From positions 1 to 53,781 of the forward strand of contig JAFZIO010000075.1 of assembly GCA_017554335.1 (NCBI GenBank): a stretch of 53,781 bases of DNA. Reading direction: 5' to 3'. This document shows positions 25,623-33,548 of the stretch, in pieces. The position numbers and the translations under genes were made by a program. This stretch comes from Bacteroidales bacterium. Lineage in GTDB: Bacteria > Bacteroidota > Bacteroidia > Bacteroidales > UBA932. Position 1 is the stretch's first letter. Every line of letters starts with the position of its first letter. The notes beneath the pieces are model-generated. The model searched no databases. It was not told the DNA's origin and saw nothing but the letters and a program-made list of their open reading frames with translations.

Positions 25623-27950
25623 TTACTCGGTCTTTCCGTTGAGGGAATAGAGCCAGGCCTTCTTGCTGGAGGTCTCGTAAGTGCCCTTGTAAACGGTGAG
25701 CTGGCCCTTCACGACCACATCGTCACCGGCAGCAATCTGCTTGTTGCCTTCAGCCCAGGGCTGGTTGTTGAAGTAGTAAAGGCTGTAGGCCTCGAAATCC
25801 TTTCCGCTGCCGCTGTCGGACATCCAGAATGTGCAAGTACCGTACTGGGCGCTGTAGGTATAAACCACCTCGGAAATCTTGCCCTTCACGCAAACGTCAG
25901 GGAATACAGGTGCGGTAGCACCGGCCTCCTTGGCGGCAGCCTCGGCTGCGGCCTTGGCGTCGATGAAAGCCTTTGCGCCTGCGATGTTGAACGGGAAGCT
26001 TGCATTACCCACGCCGTTGGCGTCGGAGGTGGCTCCGTTCACGCTGTAAACCCATGCCTTCTTGCTGGAGGTCTCTGCAATGCCGTTGTAAACGGTAGTC
26101 TTGCCGCAGATGACAACCTCGTCACCTACCTCGACCTGTGCGTTACCGTCGGCCCAAGGGGTGTTGTTGAACCAAACTACGCTGTAGCACTCGAAGTCCT
26201 TGGTAGGCTCGGTGGTCTTCTTCTTGTCGGAAGATACGCCATAGGCGGTGCCGTCGTCGGAAATCCAGAATGTAGCGGTGCCGTACTGGGCGCTGAAGGT
26301 GTAGAGGATAGCGGAAACCTTACCCTTGATGTACACATCCTCGCTGAAGGTGGTGCCGCTGGTGAGCAGCTGGGCAATCTCGGAAGCGCTGTAAGGGTTG
26401 GTGGCGGTTCCCTTGGGGTTGTCCACGTACTCCACTATCTTGGTGGCGATGATGTTGATGAACTTATCCTTGCTGGACAAGCCGTTGAAGTAACCGGTAA
26501 CGGTAATCTTCTTGCCGTCGAAGCTCTTTGCGTTGAGCTCGTCAACAGGGAATACGATGGAGCCCTGCTTGGAGCCGTCGGCGAAGGCATCCAGAGTGAG
26601 GTTGTAGTAGTTGCCGGAGATGGCGAGGGTACCGGAGAGCTTTACGAACTCGGCCTTGGAAGCCTTGTAGGTGCCGGCCTCGGCGGTGATGTCCTTGGCC
26701 TCGGGGTACTCGACCGCATTGCCCTTGCTGTCAACGAAAACGTCGGTCAGGTCGGTAAGCTCGGGAACACCGTTGTAGGTGGTCTTCTTGCCGCTGATGC
26801 GCACGTTGTCGCCAATGACTGCGTCTGCAACCTTGTCGCCATACACATAGATGGAGTTGGTGCCGTCGGATACTACAACGCCCTTGGTGGTCTTGGCAAC
26901 GACGGTGGTCTTGTCGGCAAGAGTCTGAACCTGGTCGTTGTCTGCTGCAGCTATAATCTCGGTGACTGTGGAACCGGTGGCCTCAACACCCTTCTGGGTG
27001 ATGGCGACGCTCTTGCGGGCGGTAGGTCCGGAGATGGAGATGACGGCGCTGCGCTCTGCGGTACGGGGGTTCTCGTCGGCGTGGAGCTTGTAGCTGCCAT
27101 CGGAGTTGACGTCTACGACCTGGAGCCACCCGGAGTCGCTGGAGATGAGAAGCGGGCTCTCCTTGGCGGTGACGACCATGTTGAAGGTGGTGTCAATTGC
27201 AGGAAGCTTATCGAATGTGAAGTCTTCCACGGAGATGAGGGACTTCTTTATGTCTACCACATATGCGGTGTTCTGGACGGTCTCGGGAGTGCCCTTGTAG
27301 CTCATGAGGGAACCAATGATGGTAAGCTCGTCGCCCACGGAGAACTCATCACCCTTGGTGAACTTCTCGCTGTTGAACCAGTAGCCCCTGTAGACCTCGA
27401 GCCACTTGCCGGACTCGAACTTGCCGTCGTCGGAAAGATAATATGTGGCGTTGCCGTAAGAGACGCTGATTTCGTCGATCTTGCAGACGATACCCTTGAC
27501 GCAGTACTCGCCGTCCACGTTGTAAGACTGGCCGTCACCCTTGTCGACAGTCTTGATGACGGCAAGGGCCTCAGCGACAGACAAAACCACAGGTTCAGCC
27601 TTGGCGGCGTACTGTATCACGTTGATATACTGGGTCTCATTGAGGCAGTTCAGTTTGACTTCGGCATTGTTGGTGGCTGTTGTCGCGCCTGCAGAGAAAG
27701 TCAAAACTGATTCACCGGAGCCGCCGGACATAGGGGTAATGGTGAGCCATTCGGGAACGGTAGCCGCGTCGATGGCCCATGCATCGTTGGCCCTGAGATT
27801 GATAGTAGTCGAACCTCCGCTTGCGGGAAGGGCCACATAGGATTCGGTAACCTGGATATTATTGAGTTCCAGAGGTTTCAACTCCTCCTGGCAGGCGGTA
27901 GCGAGACCGAGACCGAGCAGGAGTGTTCCAATAATATATCTGAGTTTCAT
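25623..27950 (-). CDS. BACON / multi-OB-fold lipoprotein
   Basis: 775 aa, lipobox Cys20 (GLATAC). A BACON-like domain at about 30-115, an OB-fold-like domain (about 120-235), a second BACON-like segment (about 240-325), further OB-type domains (about 335-515), then two very similar C-terminal OB domains (about 530-645 and 675-770). The last two share near-identical blocks: SAQYGTATFWISDDG against SAQYGTCTFWMSDSG, and SSKKAWVYSVNG against SSKKAWLYSLNG. This shows an internal duplication. It begins 17 bases after the Oar-like receptor, so the two form a receptor-lipoprotein pair. Confidence 0.75.
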   Translation of the reverse strand: MKLRYIIGTLLLGLGLATACQEELKPLELNNIQVTESYVALPASGGSTTINLRANDAWAIDAATVPEWLTITPMSGGSGESVLTFSAGATTATNNAEVKLNCLNETQYINVIQYAAKAEPVVLSVAEALAVIKTVDKGDGQSYNVDGEYCVKGIVCKIDEISVSYGNATYYLSDDGKFESGKWLEVYRGYWFNSEKFTKGDEFSVGDELTIIGSLMSYKGTPETVQNTAYVVDIKKSLISVEDFTFDKLPAIDTTFNMVVTAKESPLLISSDSGWLQVVDVNSDGSYKLHADENPRTAERSAVISISGPTARKSVAITQKGVEATGSTVTEIIAAADNDQVQTLADKTTVVAKTTKGVVVSDGTNSIYVYGDKVADAVIGDNVRISGKKTTYNGVPELTDLTDVFVDSKGNAVEYPEAKDITAEAGTYKASKAEFVKLSGTLAISGNYYNLTLDAFADGSKQGSIVFPVDELNAKSFDGKKITVTGYFNGLSSKDKFINIIATKIVEYVDNPKGTATNPYSASEIAQLLTSGTTFSEDVYIKGKVSAILYTFSAQYGTATFWISDDGTAYGVSSDKKKTTEPTKDFECYSVVWFNNTPWADGNAQVEVGDEVVICGKTTVYNGIAETSSKKAWVYSVNGATSDANGVGNASFPFNIAGAKAFIDAKAAAEAAAKEAGATAPVFPDVCVKGKISEVVYTYSAQYGTCTFWMSDSGSGKDFEAYSLYYFNNQPWAEGNKQIAAGDDVVVKGQLTVYKGTYETSSKKAWLYSLNGKTE

Positions 27951-27967
27951 AATGCTACGATTTCGGA

Positions 27968-30900
27968 TTAGTTGAACATATACTTAATACCAATGGAAGC
28001 GTACCAGCACTGGCCGACTGAGGTATTGTTACCCCAAACCTGGGTGTCGCCGCTGACAACTTCGGGAGTGGAGAAGGTAGGATAGCCTTCTGCATCCACA
28101 CCCTCATACTGGAGAATACGTCCGGAGTTGAGCGAAGGATTCATGTACTTGCTCACGCCCCAGTTGTTGTTGAAGAGGTTCAGGACATTCTTGATGTCCA
28201 GATTGAGCTGAAGGGTGTTGGTGGTACTGCCGATCTTCACCTTGAAGTCGTGCTTGTAACCGAAGTCCACGCGGTGTACCCAAGGGGAATACACGGCATA
28301 ACCCTCGGCATACTCACCCTGATGCTTGCTCAGATACTCATCCTTGTGCACGAAGTCCATGAAGCGGTTGCGGTCGTCGTCGGAGACGAAGCGGAACTCG
28401 TTGTTGGCGACCTGCTCGTCTGTAGGGATGTACAGGGAGTCGTACTTGTAGTTGTCGCCGTTCATGTCGTTGGTGAGCATGTAGGAATAGTTGTAACCGC
28501 CTCTCCATGCCTCATAGATGAAGCTGTAGTGGTTGCCGCTCCTGTCGCTGTGGGTAAGGGCTGAGACTACACGGTCAGGAGTGTTGTTCTGGGAAAGGTG
28601 AACAGTAGTGTAGTTGGGACCGCAAACGGTAGGAACATAGTTGAAGATGGACGCCGGGTCGGAACCGGGGAGGGAGGTGAGCTCCTTGGCGACTACATGG
28701 GTGTAGGCCGCCATGATGCTGAGACCCTCGACAGGCTTCGCGTTCACGGTGATGTTGCCGGACCAGGTGTAACCCTTGCTGGTATTGGTCAGGACATATG
28801 CAGGAGAGTTGGTGTACTTGTAATCAGTCGGGTAGATGGGACGGTCGTCTGCTCCCTTGAAGGTGGCGAAACCGCCTACCGGCTTCATGTTCCAGTCTTC
28901 CATTGTGGAAGCGTTCACATTCTTGTTGTACATTCCTTCAAGGGTAACCGTGAGAGGGAAAGAAGTCGGGAACGCATAGTCGATGGCGAGGGAGGTCTTC
29001 CAGACCTGAGGCATCTTGAAGTTGGGATCGACGGCAGCCAGCTTGGAAGGAATCTTACCGTCTTCCTCGGAGATGGTCTGGGGATAACCCAGGTCATACC
29101 ACTTCTGACGCATCTTCTCGCGGTCGGTGATAAGGTCGCCGGCGAAAGCCTCCAGGTTCGGGTCGGCCTTGACAACCTTGCCGTCCTTGTAGGTCGTGGT
29201 TATGATACCGTTGTACTGGTTCATGGAAGAGTTGGAAGGCATGTTGGTGAGGAACACCAGAGGGATACGGCCGGTGAAGATACCGGTACCGCCGCGGACC
29301 TTCAGACTCTTGTCACCAAACACATCCCAGATAAAGCCTAAACGGGGAGATACCAGAGGGACGGGGTTGGGCCATTTGCCGGTGTCGATATGGCGGATAT
29401 TGCCATTGGCGTCAGGATACTCGAGCTCGTAAACTGCGTTGTTGCGGATAAGGTTGCTGTTATCGAAGAAGAAGTCGTCGATACGGACACCTGCGGTAAC
29501 CTTCAGTTTCTCGGTCACATCCCAGTCGTCCTGTGCATAGAGACTCACCTTGTGGTAAGTGACACGGCTTGCGGGATTGTCACGCATGAGGTTCTCGTAA
29601 CCGTAAGTGAAGTTCACGGTCTCGGGAGTGGCACCGGTGAGGAAATCCTGGAGGGAATTGTAACGGTAATATCCTGTACCGTTGCGGAGGTAGGCGTTGT
29701 CGGCCATCTGGTACTCATATGCGGCACCTGTGGTGATCTTGTGGTCGCCGAGGTACATGGTGAAGTCATCCTTCACGTTCACAACGTCGTTGTGGTAACC
29801 GTTCTGCCAGGTGAAGAGCTCGTAACCTACGGACATATACGGAGTGATGGTTCCGGTTCCGTCGAGGATATCGATGAACGGGAAGTACTCGGACGGGGTG
29901 TCGCGGGTGGTGTCGAGCTTGGAATAGGTTGCCAGGAACTGGTTCTCCATAGTGGTGGAAATCCTGCTGTTGAGGTCCAGGGAGAAGGAGTGCACCAGGT
30001 TGTTCATGTTGTAGAACGCATTGGCAAAAGACATGGAGTACTGGGAAAGACGGGCCTCGGTGGTACGCTGTCCGCAGTCTGAAGAGGATGCGTTGGTGTA
30101 GTTGCACTCACGGGAATTGGTGTAGTTGTAACGGAGTGCAAGCTTGTGCATATCGTTGATGTTCCAGTCGATACGGGCGAGTGCCTTCACGTTGCTCTCG
30201 TTTCCGTTGAAATCCTTGTATGCACCGGTATCATATCCGTACTTGTCCCACAGGTAATCCTTGACCCTCTGCATATCAGTCTCGGTAACGCGGGAGATGT
30301 TCAGGGCAGGATTTGCCACGCCGTCGGTGGAAGGCTTCCAGTAGGAGGTCACCTCGGGATGGGGAATGTACTCGAAGTTCACGAAGAAGAACAACTTGTT
30401 CTTGATGATGGGGCCGCCGAGGGTCATACCGTAGGTGGTGGTGCGGTCTTCGGCACGGTCGCCGAGTTCAAGGCCTGCTACAGTGTTACCGCGGAGCATT
30501 TCGTTGCGGTGATAGACATAAGCGCTGCCCTTGAAGGTGTTGGTACCGGACTTGGTGATAGCGTTCACGCCGCCGCCGATGAAGTTGGTCTGACGTACAT
30601 CGTAGGGGCTGATCACGACCTGCATTTCCTCAATTGCGTCGATGGAAACAGGGTTGCCGCCGCCGGGGAGGTTGCCGCTAAGACCGAAGTTGTTGTTGAA
30701 GTTTGCACCGTCGATGGTGAAGTTCGAAGAACGGTCGTCAGCACCCATGAAGGTCATTCCGTTACCGCCGTAAGGGGAAAGGCGGGTTACGTCGGTCAGG
30801 TTACGGCTGACGGTAGGCAGGTTGACGATCTGCTGGTTGTTGATGTTGGTTGCAGCACCGGTCTTTTCCGTAGCGAACTTGGTAGTGGCGGTGGAAATCA

Positions 30901-31264
30901 CGACCGCCTCGTTCAGCAGTTCGGCATCGTCGGGAAGAATGGCGCTGAGTGAATAAGCCTCAGCAAGTTTAAGCGTAACGTCGGTGTAGCTGACCTTGCG
31001 GTAGCCAAGGCAGGAAACCTCTACGGTGTAAGGACCGCCGGAGCGCATACCGCTGATGTTGTAACGGCCTTCCCCGTTGGTAAGTCCGTAGTACTGTGAA
31101 CCCGAAGGGGTATGCACAGCCACGACGGTGGCTCCGGGGATGGCCTCACCGCTGGCATCGACTACCTTGCCGGCGAGAGACGATGTCGTGACCTGCGCAT
31201 AAGCAGACACGACAAAGAGCATTGCTGAGAGACTCAGCAAAAGTGCTTTGAATGATTTTTTCAT
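27968..31264 (-). CDS. Oar-like TonB-dependent receptor
   Basis: 1098 aa. Signal peptide to about residue 23 (SAYAQ), carboxypeptidase-regulatory-like domain (about 30-110, LAGKVVDASGEAIPGATVV), plug (about 130-270, with FTIDGANFNNNFGL and GGGVNAITKSGTN), then a large barrel ending in IGIKYMFN. The architecture matches Oar, a TonB-type transporter known from Myxococcus xanthus and Porphyromonas gingivalis and linked in Myxococcus to protein secretion. It is paired with the OB-fold lipoprotein downstream. The substrate is unknown. Confidence 0.85.
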   Translation of the reverse strand: MKKSFKALLLSLSAMLFVVSAYAQVTTSSLAGKVVDASGEAIPGATVVAVHTPSGSQYYGLTNGEGRYNISGMRSGGPYTVEVSCLGYRKVSYTDVTLKLAEAYSLSAILPDDAELLNEAVVISTATTKFATEKTGAATNINNQQIVNLPTVSRNLTDVTRLSPYGGNGMTFMGADDRSSNFTIDGANFNNNFGLSGNLPGGGNPVSIDAIEEMQVVISPYDVRQTNFIGGGVNAITKSGTNTFKGSAYVYHRNEMLRGNTVAGLELGDRAEDRTTTYGMTLGGPIIKNKLFFFVNFEYIPHPEVTSYWKPSTDGVANPALNISRVTETDMQRVKDYLWDKYGYDTGAYKDFNGNESNVKALARIDWNINDMHKLALRYNYTNSRECNYTNASSSDCGQRTTEARLSQYSMSFANAFYNMNNLVHSFSLDLNSRISTTMENQFLATYSKLDTTRDTPSEYFPFIDILDGTGTITPYMSVGYELFTWQNGYHNDVVNVKDDFTMYLGDHKITTGAAYEYQMADNAYLRNGTGYYRYNSLQDFLTGATPETVNFTYGYENLMRDNPASRVTYHKVSLYAQDDWDVTEKLKVTAGVRIDDFFFDNSNLIRNNAVYELEYPDANGNIRHIDTGKWPNPVPLVSPRLGFIWDVFGDKSLKVRGGTGIFTGRIPLVFLTNMPSNSSMNQYNGIITTTYKDGKVVKADPNLEAFAGDLITDREKMRQKWYDLGYPQTISEEDGKIPSKLAAVDPNFKMPQVWKTSLAIDYAFPTSFPLTVTLEGMYNKNVNASTMEDWNMKPVGGFATFKGADDRPIYPTDYKYTNSPAYVLTNTSKGYTWSGNITVNAKPVEGLSIMAAYTHVVAKELTSLPGSDPASIFNYVPTVCGPNYTTVHLSQNNTPDRVVSALTHSDRSGNHYSFIYEAWRGGYNYSYMLTNDMNGDNYKYDSLYIPTDEQVANNEFRFVSDDDRNRFMDFVHKDEYLSKHQGEYAEGYAVYSPWVHRVDFGYKHDFKVKIGSTTNTLQLNLDIKNVLNLFNNNWGVSKYMNPSLNSGRILQYEGVDAEGYPTFSTPEVVSGDTQVWGNNTSVGQCWYASIGIKYMFN

Positions 31265-31305
31265 AAACGTTAAAATAACTATTCTAATTTTGTATTTTGC
31301 TGGTG

Positions 31306-31313
31306 CAAAGTTA
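31306..31313 (-). promoter_or_regulatory. -7 box TAACTTTG for the Oar-like receptor
   Basis: TAnnTTTG on the minus strand, giving a 5' leader of about 40 bases before the ATG at 31264. It is divergent from the metK promoter. Confidence 0.5.
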
Positions 31314-31370
31314 CTTTAAGAAATTATCATGCGAAAATAAGATATTAACATTTTATTAACATTTTTTGAG

Positions 31371-31378
31371 TATCTTTG
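31371..31378 (+). promoter_or_regulatory. -7 box TATCTTTG for metK-smpB
   Basis: Exact TAnnTTTG on the plus strand. The predicted start site (about 31383) falls immediately before the riboswitch, so the mRNA leader would consist of little else. Confidence 0.6.
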
Positions 31379-31387
31379 CACCCAAAA

Positions 31388-31440
31388 ACCCGCGAGGAAA
31401 GATTTGCCTGATTGCAACCTCGCCATAAAAAAATGCTAAA
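31388..31440 (+). promoter_or_regulatory. Probable SAM-II riboswitch upstream of metK
   Basis: The 50-odd bases between promoter and metK ATG match the compact SAM-II (metA/SAM_alpha) aptamer. P1 stem GCGAGG (31392-31397) pairs with CCTCGC (31418-31423). The loop has the conserved GATTTG (31401-31406) and ATTGCAA (31411-31417). Downstream is the A-rich linker and the conserved GCTAAA (31435-31440), which forms the pseudoknot and directly abuts the ATG. Established SAM-II RNAs repress methionine and SAM genes by hiding the translation start when SAM is bound; the position here fits that. The match is by eye, without a covariance search. Confidence 0.78.
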
Positions 31441-32685
31441 ATGAATTATCTCTTTTCATCGGAGTCAGTCTCCGAAGGTCATCCCGACAAAGTCGCCGAC
31501 CAGATTTCAGATGCAATTCTGGATGAATTCCTTTCACAGGACCCCGAATCCAAGGTAGCCTGCGAGACATTCTGCACCGCCGGACTGGTGGTCGTGGGCG
31601 GAGAAGTCCGCTCGGAGAACGCCTACGTGGACATTCACGCAACCGTCCGCAACACCATCCGCCGCATTGGCTACACCAAGGCTGAGTATCAGTTCGATGC
31701 TGCGTCCTGCGGCATCATTTCCACCATTCACGAGCAGAGTGCGGACATCAACCGGGGCGTGGTTCGCGCCACGGAAGACGAGCAGGGTGCGGGCGACCAG
31801 GGCATGATGTTCGGTTACGCCTGCCGCGACACCGAGGAGTACATGCCGCTGGCACTTTCCCTGTCGCACGCGCTGCTTCGCGAGCTTGCAGACATACGCC
31901 ACAACGAGCCTGAGCTCATGCCTTACCTGAGGCCGGACGCCAAGGCCCAGTTCACAGTGGAGTTCTCCTCTCACCATCATCCCGTACGCGTACACACTAT
32001 AGTTCTGAGTACGCAGCACGACGAATTCGGCACTGACGAGGAAATGCACGACCGCATCGAGCGCGACGTACGTGAAATCCTGATTCCCAGGATGATAGCC
32101 AAGCTCCCCGAGCGCACCGCATCGCTCTTCAAGGGTGACTGGATACTGCACGTGAACCCCACCGGCAAGTTCGTAATCGGCGGCCCTGCCGGCGACACCG
32201 GCCTTACCGGACGCAAGATAGTAGTCGACACTTACGGCGGACGCGGAGCCCACGGCGGCGGTGCCTTCTCCGGGAAGGACTCGTCCAAGGTGGACCGCAG
32301 CGCCGCTTATGCCGCACGCCATATCGCCAAGAACCTCGTAGCCGCCGGCGTGTGCGACGAGGCACTGGTGCAGCTTGCCTACGCCATCGGTGTGGCCGAA
32401 CCCGTCAGCGTGTTCGTGGAGACCTACGGCAGCGCCCATGTGGAGGGCGGCGACGCATACATCGCCTCCCGCGTCCGGGAGCTGTTCGACCTCAGGCCGG
32501 CCGCCATCGTGCGCCGCTTCGGCCTTAAGAACCCCATCTTCTCCCCTACCGCCGCCTACGGGCATGTGGGCCGCAAACCCTATCGTGCCGTCGTAAAGGT
32601 GCAGGGAGAGGAGCGCGAGGTGCAGTTCTTCGGCTGGGAGCTGCTGGATATGGTTGACGAAATCAAGAAGGCGTTCGGTCTATGA
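31441..32685 (+). CDS. metK: S-adenosylmethionine synthetase
   Basis: Makes SAM from methionine and ATP. 414 aa. The ATP-binding start [20 protein letters not shown], the Gly-rich [25 protein letters not shown] loop region (about residues 270-290) and [13 protein letters not shown] are all intact. It is preceded by a probable SAM-II riboswitch, so the product would feed back on its own synthesis. The stop overlaps the smpB start by 4 bases (ATGA). Confidence 0.96.
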   Translation: MNYLFSSESVSEGHPDKVADQISDAILDEFLSQDPESKVACETFCTAGLVVVGGEVRSENAYVDIHATVRNTIRRIGYTKAEYQFDAASCGIISTIHEQSADINRGVVRATEDEQGAGDQGMMFGYACRDTEEYMPLALSLSHALLRELADIRHNEPELMPYLRPDAKAQFTVEFSSHHHPVRVHTIVLSTQHDEFGTDEEMHDRIERDVREILIPRMIAKLPERTASLFKGDWILHVNPTGKFVIGGPAGDTGLTGRKIVVDTYGGRGAHGGGAFSGKDSSKVDRSAAYAARHIAKNLVAAGVCDEALVQLAYAIGVAEPVSVFVETYGSAHVEGGDAYIASRVRELFDLRPAAIVRRFGLKNPIFSPTAAYGHVGRKPYRAVVKVQGEEREVQFFGWELLDMVDEIKKAFGL

Positions 32686-33146
32686 GTGCAGCCGGCAAGA
32701 AAAAGTCACCGCGGGTGCAGATCAGCAACAAGCGGGCGTCGTTCGACTACGAGTTTCTCGAGCAGTACGACGCCGGCATAGTGCTGGTGGGCACGGAGAT
32801 CAAGTCGCTGCGGGCCGGAAAGGCTTCGCTGGCTGATGCGTGGTGCTATTTTTCCGGCGGCGAGCTCTACGTCAAAGGGATGAACATCTCCACCTATTTC
32901 TGGGCCTCCAAATGGGGCAGCCACGAGCCCGCCCGCGACCGCAAGCTCCTGCTGACCAGGCGCGAGTTGCGCCATCTGGAGCAGGCCACCAAGACCAAGG
33001 GCCTCACCATCGTGGCCGTGCGCGCCTACATCGCAGACAACGGCTTCGCCAAGCTCCATATCGCCCTTGCCAGGGGCAAGAAGGAATTCGACAAGCGCGC
33101 CACCATCCGCGAGAAAGACATCCGCCGCGAGCTGGAGCGCGGATAG
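32682..33146 (+). CDS. smpB: SsrA-binding protein SmpB
   Basis: Binds tmRNA and delivers it to stalled ribosomes for trans-translation. 154 aa with the usual small OB-fold core ([31 protein letters not shown]) and a basic C-terminal tail ([19 protein letters not shown]). It is coupled to metK by an ATGA overlap and so probably shares the riboswitch-controlled transcript. The rnr gene of this window acts in the same mRNA rescue pathway. Confidence 0.95.
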   Translation: MSAAGKKKSPRVQISNKRASFDYEFLEQYDAGIVLVGTEIKSLRAGKASLADAWCYFSGGELYVKGMNISTYFWASKWGSHEPARDRKLLLTRRELRHLEQATKTKGLTIVAVRAYIADNGFAKLHIALARGKKEFDKRATIREKDIRRELERG

Positions 33147-33163
33147 TCGCGGCTCCGCTTGCA

Positions 33164-33273
33164 GGGGGACTGTCGCGGCAGAACCTTCGCTTCGCTCATC
33201 CCTCCCAGCCTGCGGCTGGGCCCCTCCCGTTCACGTGGCCACGGGCGGCCACGGGTTGCCGCAACAGTCCCCC
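33164..33273. repeat. Palindromic element B (downstream of smpB)
   Basis: Outer arms GGGGGACTGTCGCGGCA (33164-33180) and 33257-33273 pair at 16 of 17 positions. The core has hairpin 1, CCCAGCC-TGC-GGCTGGG (33204-33220), and hairpin 2, CGTGGCC-ACGGGC-GGCCACG (33234-33253), joined by CCCCTCCCGTTCA. The linker and hairpin 2 loop are identical to element A. The stems differ from A at paired positions on both sides (GGTC/GACC became GGCC/GGCC), which is compensatory. The arms are unrelated in sequence to those of A. Confidence 0.8.
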
Positions 33274-33284
33274 TGGCCCGCTTC

Positions 33285-33427
33285 GCCGCGGCTTCGGAAG
33301 TACCTGGGCAGGAAAAGAAGCCGCGGCTGGGGCAGGTCCGATTTTTCCCGGGGGACCTGCAGCACTGAATTGCGTGAGATAACGATTTGCGGGGCAGGTG
33401 TCGGCACTTCTTTCGGACCTGCCCCGC
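33285..33427. repeat. Cluster of inverted repeats, smpB-serpin intergenic region
   Basis: The roughly 400-base gap 33147-33548 has no gene. Right of element B it holds GCCGCGGCTTC (33285-33295) paired with 33317-33327; GCAGGTCC (33332-33339) with 33353-33360; GCGGGGCAGGT (33389-33399) with 33417-33427; and a longer-range perfect 13-bp pair, GGGGCAGGTCCGA (33329-33341) with 33413-33425. The last three compete for the same bases. No T-run follows, so ordinary terminators are not obvious. Confidence 0.65.
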
Positions 33428-33488
33428 TTTCCGTCTTGCGCCGCCATTATCGGCTCGCAAATCTGTTAGGTTTTTCCCTCAAATATTG

Positions 33489-33496
33489 TAATTTTG
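33489..33496 (+). promoter_or_regulatory. -7 box TAATTTTG for the serpin gene
   Basis: TAnnTTTG on the plus strand, 52 bases before the ATG at 33549. Confidence 0.5.
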
Positions 33497-33548
33497 CATG
33501 CAAGAATGTGGCGACAGGAGGATTTATTGAGTGTAAACTGTATCCATT

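Noticed and set aside
33159-33368. 69-codon open frame after smpB
   Set aside because: It reads through element B; similarity to part of PBP1C comes only from the shared repeat, not from a common protein.
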